Assembly: GCA_029266295.1 (NCBI GenBank)
Contig: JAQSXD010000228.1
Coordinates: 1 to 6,232 of the forward strand
Source of the DNA: Bacillota bacterium
GTDB taxonomy: Bacteria; Bacillota; Clostridia; Peptostreptococcales; Anaerovoracaceae
Length of the DNA stretch: 6,232 bases
Reading direction: 5' to 3'
Shown: one piece after another, positions 5,729 to 6,232 of the stretch
How the letters are laid out: the number at the start of each line of letters is the position of its first letter
Numbering within the stretch: position 1 is the first letter of the stretch
Program-made: the position numbers and the translations under genes
Notes under the pieces: generated by a model
Database searches by the model: none
What the model was told of the DNA's origin: nothing
Seen by the model: the letters and a program-made list of their open reading frames with translations, nothing else

Positions 5729-6232
5729 TCACTCCCTCAACAAATTTTCCAGTCTATTATACAGCACACTGATGCCAAAGCAGATGAGCCCGCCGACCAT
5801 GAGCATAACGACCCTCGTGATTGAGTTCTCCTGATTCAGATCAACGGCAATAAATTTCAGTACCATTAAAATGGTCAAAATAAGACCATATAGCCTGAGG
5901 CCTTTCAGCTTCAGTTTAAATCCTGCTGCAATGCTCAGAAGAGCCAGTGACAGCCCAGTAATACTGACATATACGGAAGTAAACTCCAGATTGAAATTTG
6001 CAAACAGGATTACCCATGACAAAATCAAATACTTTAAACCGAGCCAAACCTGAGCGACTCTATCGTTTCTATAGTACAGCATGATATTCCCAGATTGCAA
6101 AAGCGCAAGGCAAAGTGCTGTAAGGGTCAGCAATATATTTCCTGTAAAATCAGTCACATGATAAAGCGACGTAAGCGATGCAAAGTAAAGAATTGCAATG
6201 ACAAAATAGGAAACAATACCGGAGCCATCGGG
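5729..6232 (-). CDS. C-terminal part of a DUF2339-like multi-spanning membrane protein (cut by right window edge)
   Basis: The reading frame is open from the TGA at 5729-5731 to the right edge, giving 167 visible residues. A GTG at 6157 could be taken as a start and would give 142 residues, but the frame continues upstream through another hydrophobic helix (visible residues 6-22) and no ribosome binding site precedes the GTG, so I treat the gene as 5'-truncated by the window. About six membrane helices are visible (near 6-22, 32-54, 63-80, 87-105, 113-131 and 141-158), with no catalytic motif. The end, with L-R-L-Y-G-L followed by a helix, then V-L-K-F-I-A-V-D-L, then a last helix and L-Y-N-R-L, resembles the C-terminus of DUF2339 proteins, large membrane proteins of unknown function. 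The family call is from memory of that pattern and is moderate. Confidence 0.7.
   Translation of the reverse strand, partial: PDGSGIVSYFVIAILYFASLTSLYHVTDFTGNILLTLTALCLALLQSGNIMLYYRNDRVAQVWLGLKYLILSWVILFANFNLEFTSVYVSITGLSLALLSIAAGFKLKLKGLRLYGLILTILMVLKFIAVDLNQENSITRVVMLMVGGLICFGISVLYNRLENLLRE

Overview
The window looks like a stretch of a Bacillota (Firmicutes) chromosome, most likely a clostridial or related anaerobe. The reasons are moderate-to-low GC by eye, strong AGGAGG-type ribosome binding sites, AT-rich sigma-A-type promoter elements, and protein families (DUF3788, a clostridial-type alpha/beta hydrolase, a DUF2339-like membrane protein) that I associate with that phylum. The assignment is an inference. 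I see no IS, phage, CRISPR, tRNA or rRNA signature.

All eight recognisable genes lie on the minus strand, so transcription runs from high to low coordinates. In that order they are: the C-terminal part of a multi-spanning DUF2339-like membrane protein, cut by the right edge; a DUF3788 protein; an MBL-fold metallo-hydrolase; a 132-bp gap with an 8-bp dyad; a YbhB/YbcL (PEBP) protein; a 517-residue arginase-family/alpha/beta-hydrolase fusion; a lipoprotein; a six-TM voltage-gated potassium channel with a C-terminal zinc ribbon; a rho-independent terminator directly followed by a strong extended -10 promoter; and the N-terminal part of a membrane protein cut by the left edge.

The PEBP, fusion, lipoprotein and channel genes are closely spaced (52 bp, 29-38 bp, then a 4-bp ATGA overlap) and end at the terminator near 458-497, so they probably form one transcription unit. 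The lipoprotein and channel are the most tightly linked pair and are probably translationally coupled. The upstream trio (DUF2339-like, DUF3788, MBL) has gaps of about 50-65 bp and may be a second unit. No shared pathway for the whole cluster is evident.

The most notable item is the fusion gene. Its N-terminal half keeps nearly all arginase-family metal and active-site positions but has Cys where the first Mn-binding His normally sits. Its C-terminal half is a complete serine hydrolase whose nucleophile elbow is A-N-S-I-G rather than G-x-S-x-G. I find no evidence for a defence system or other clearly new multi-gene system.
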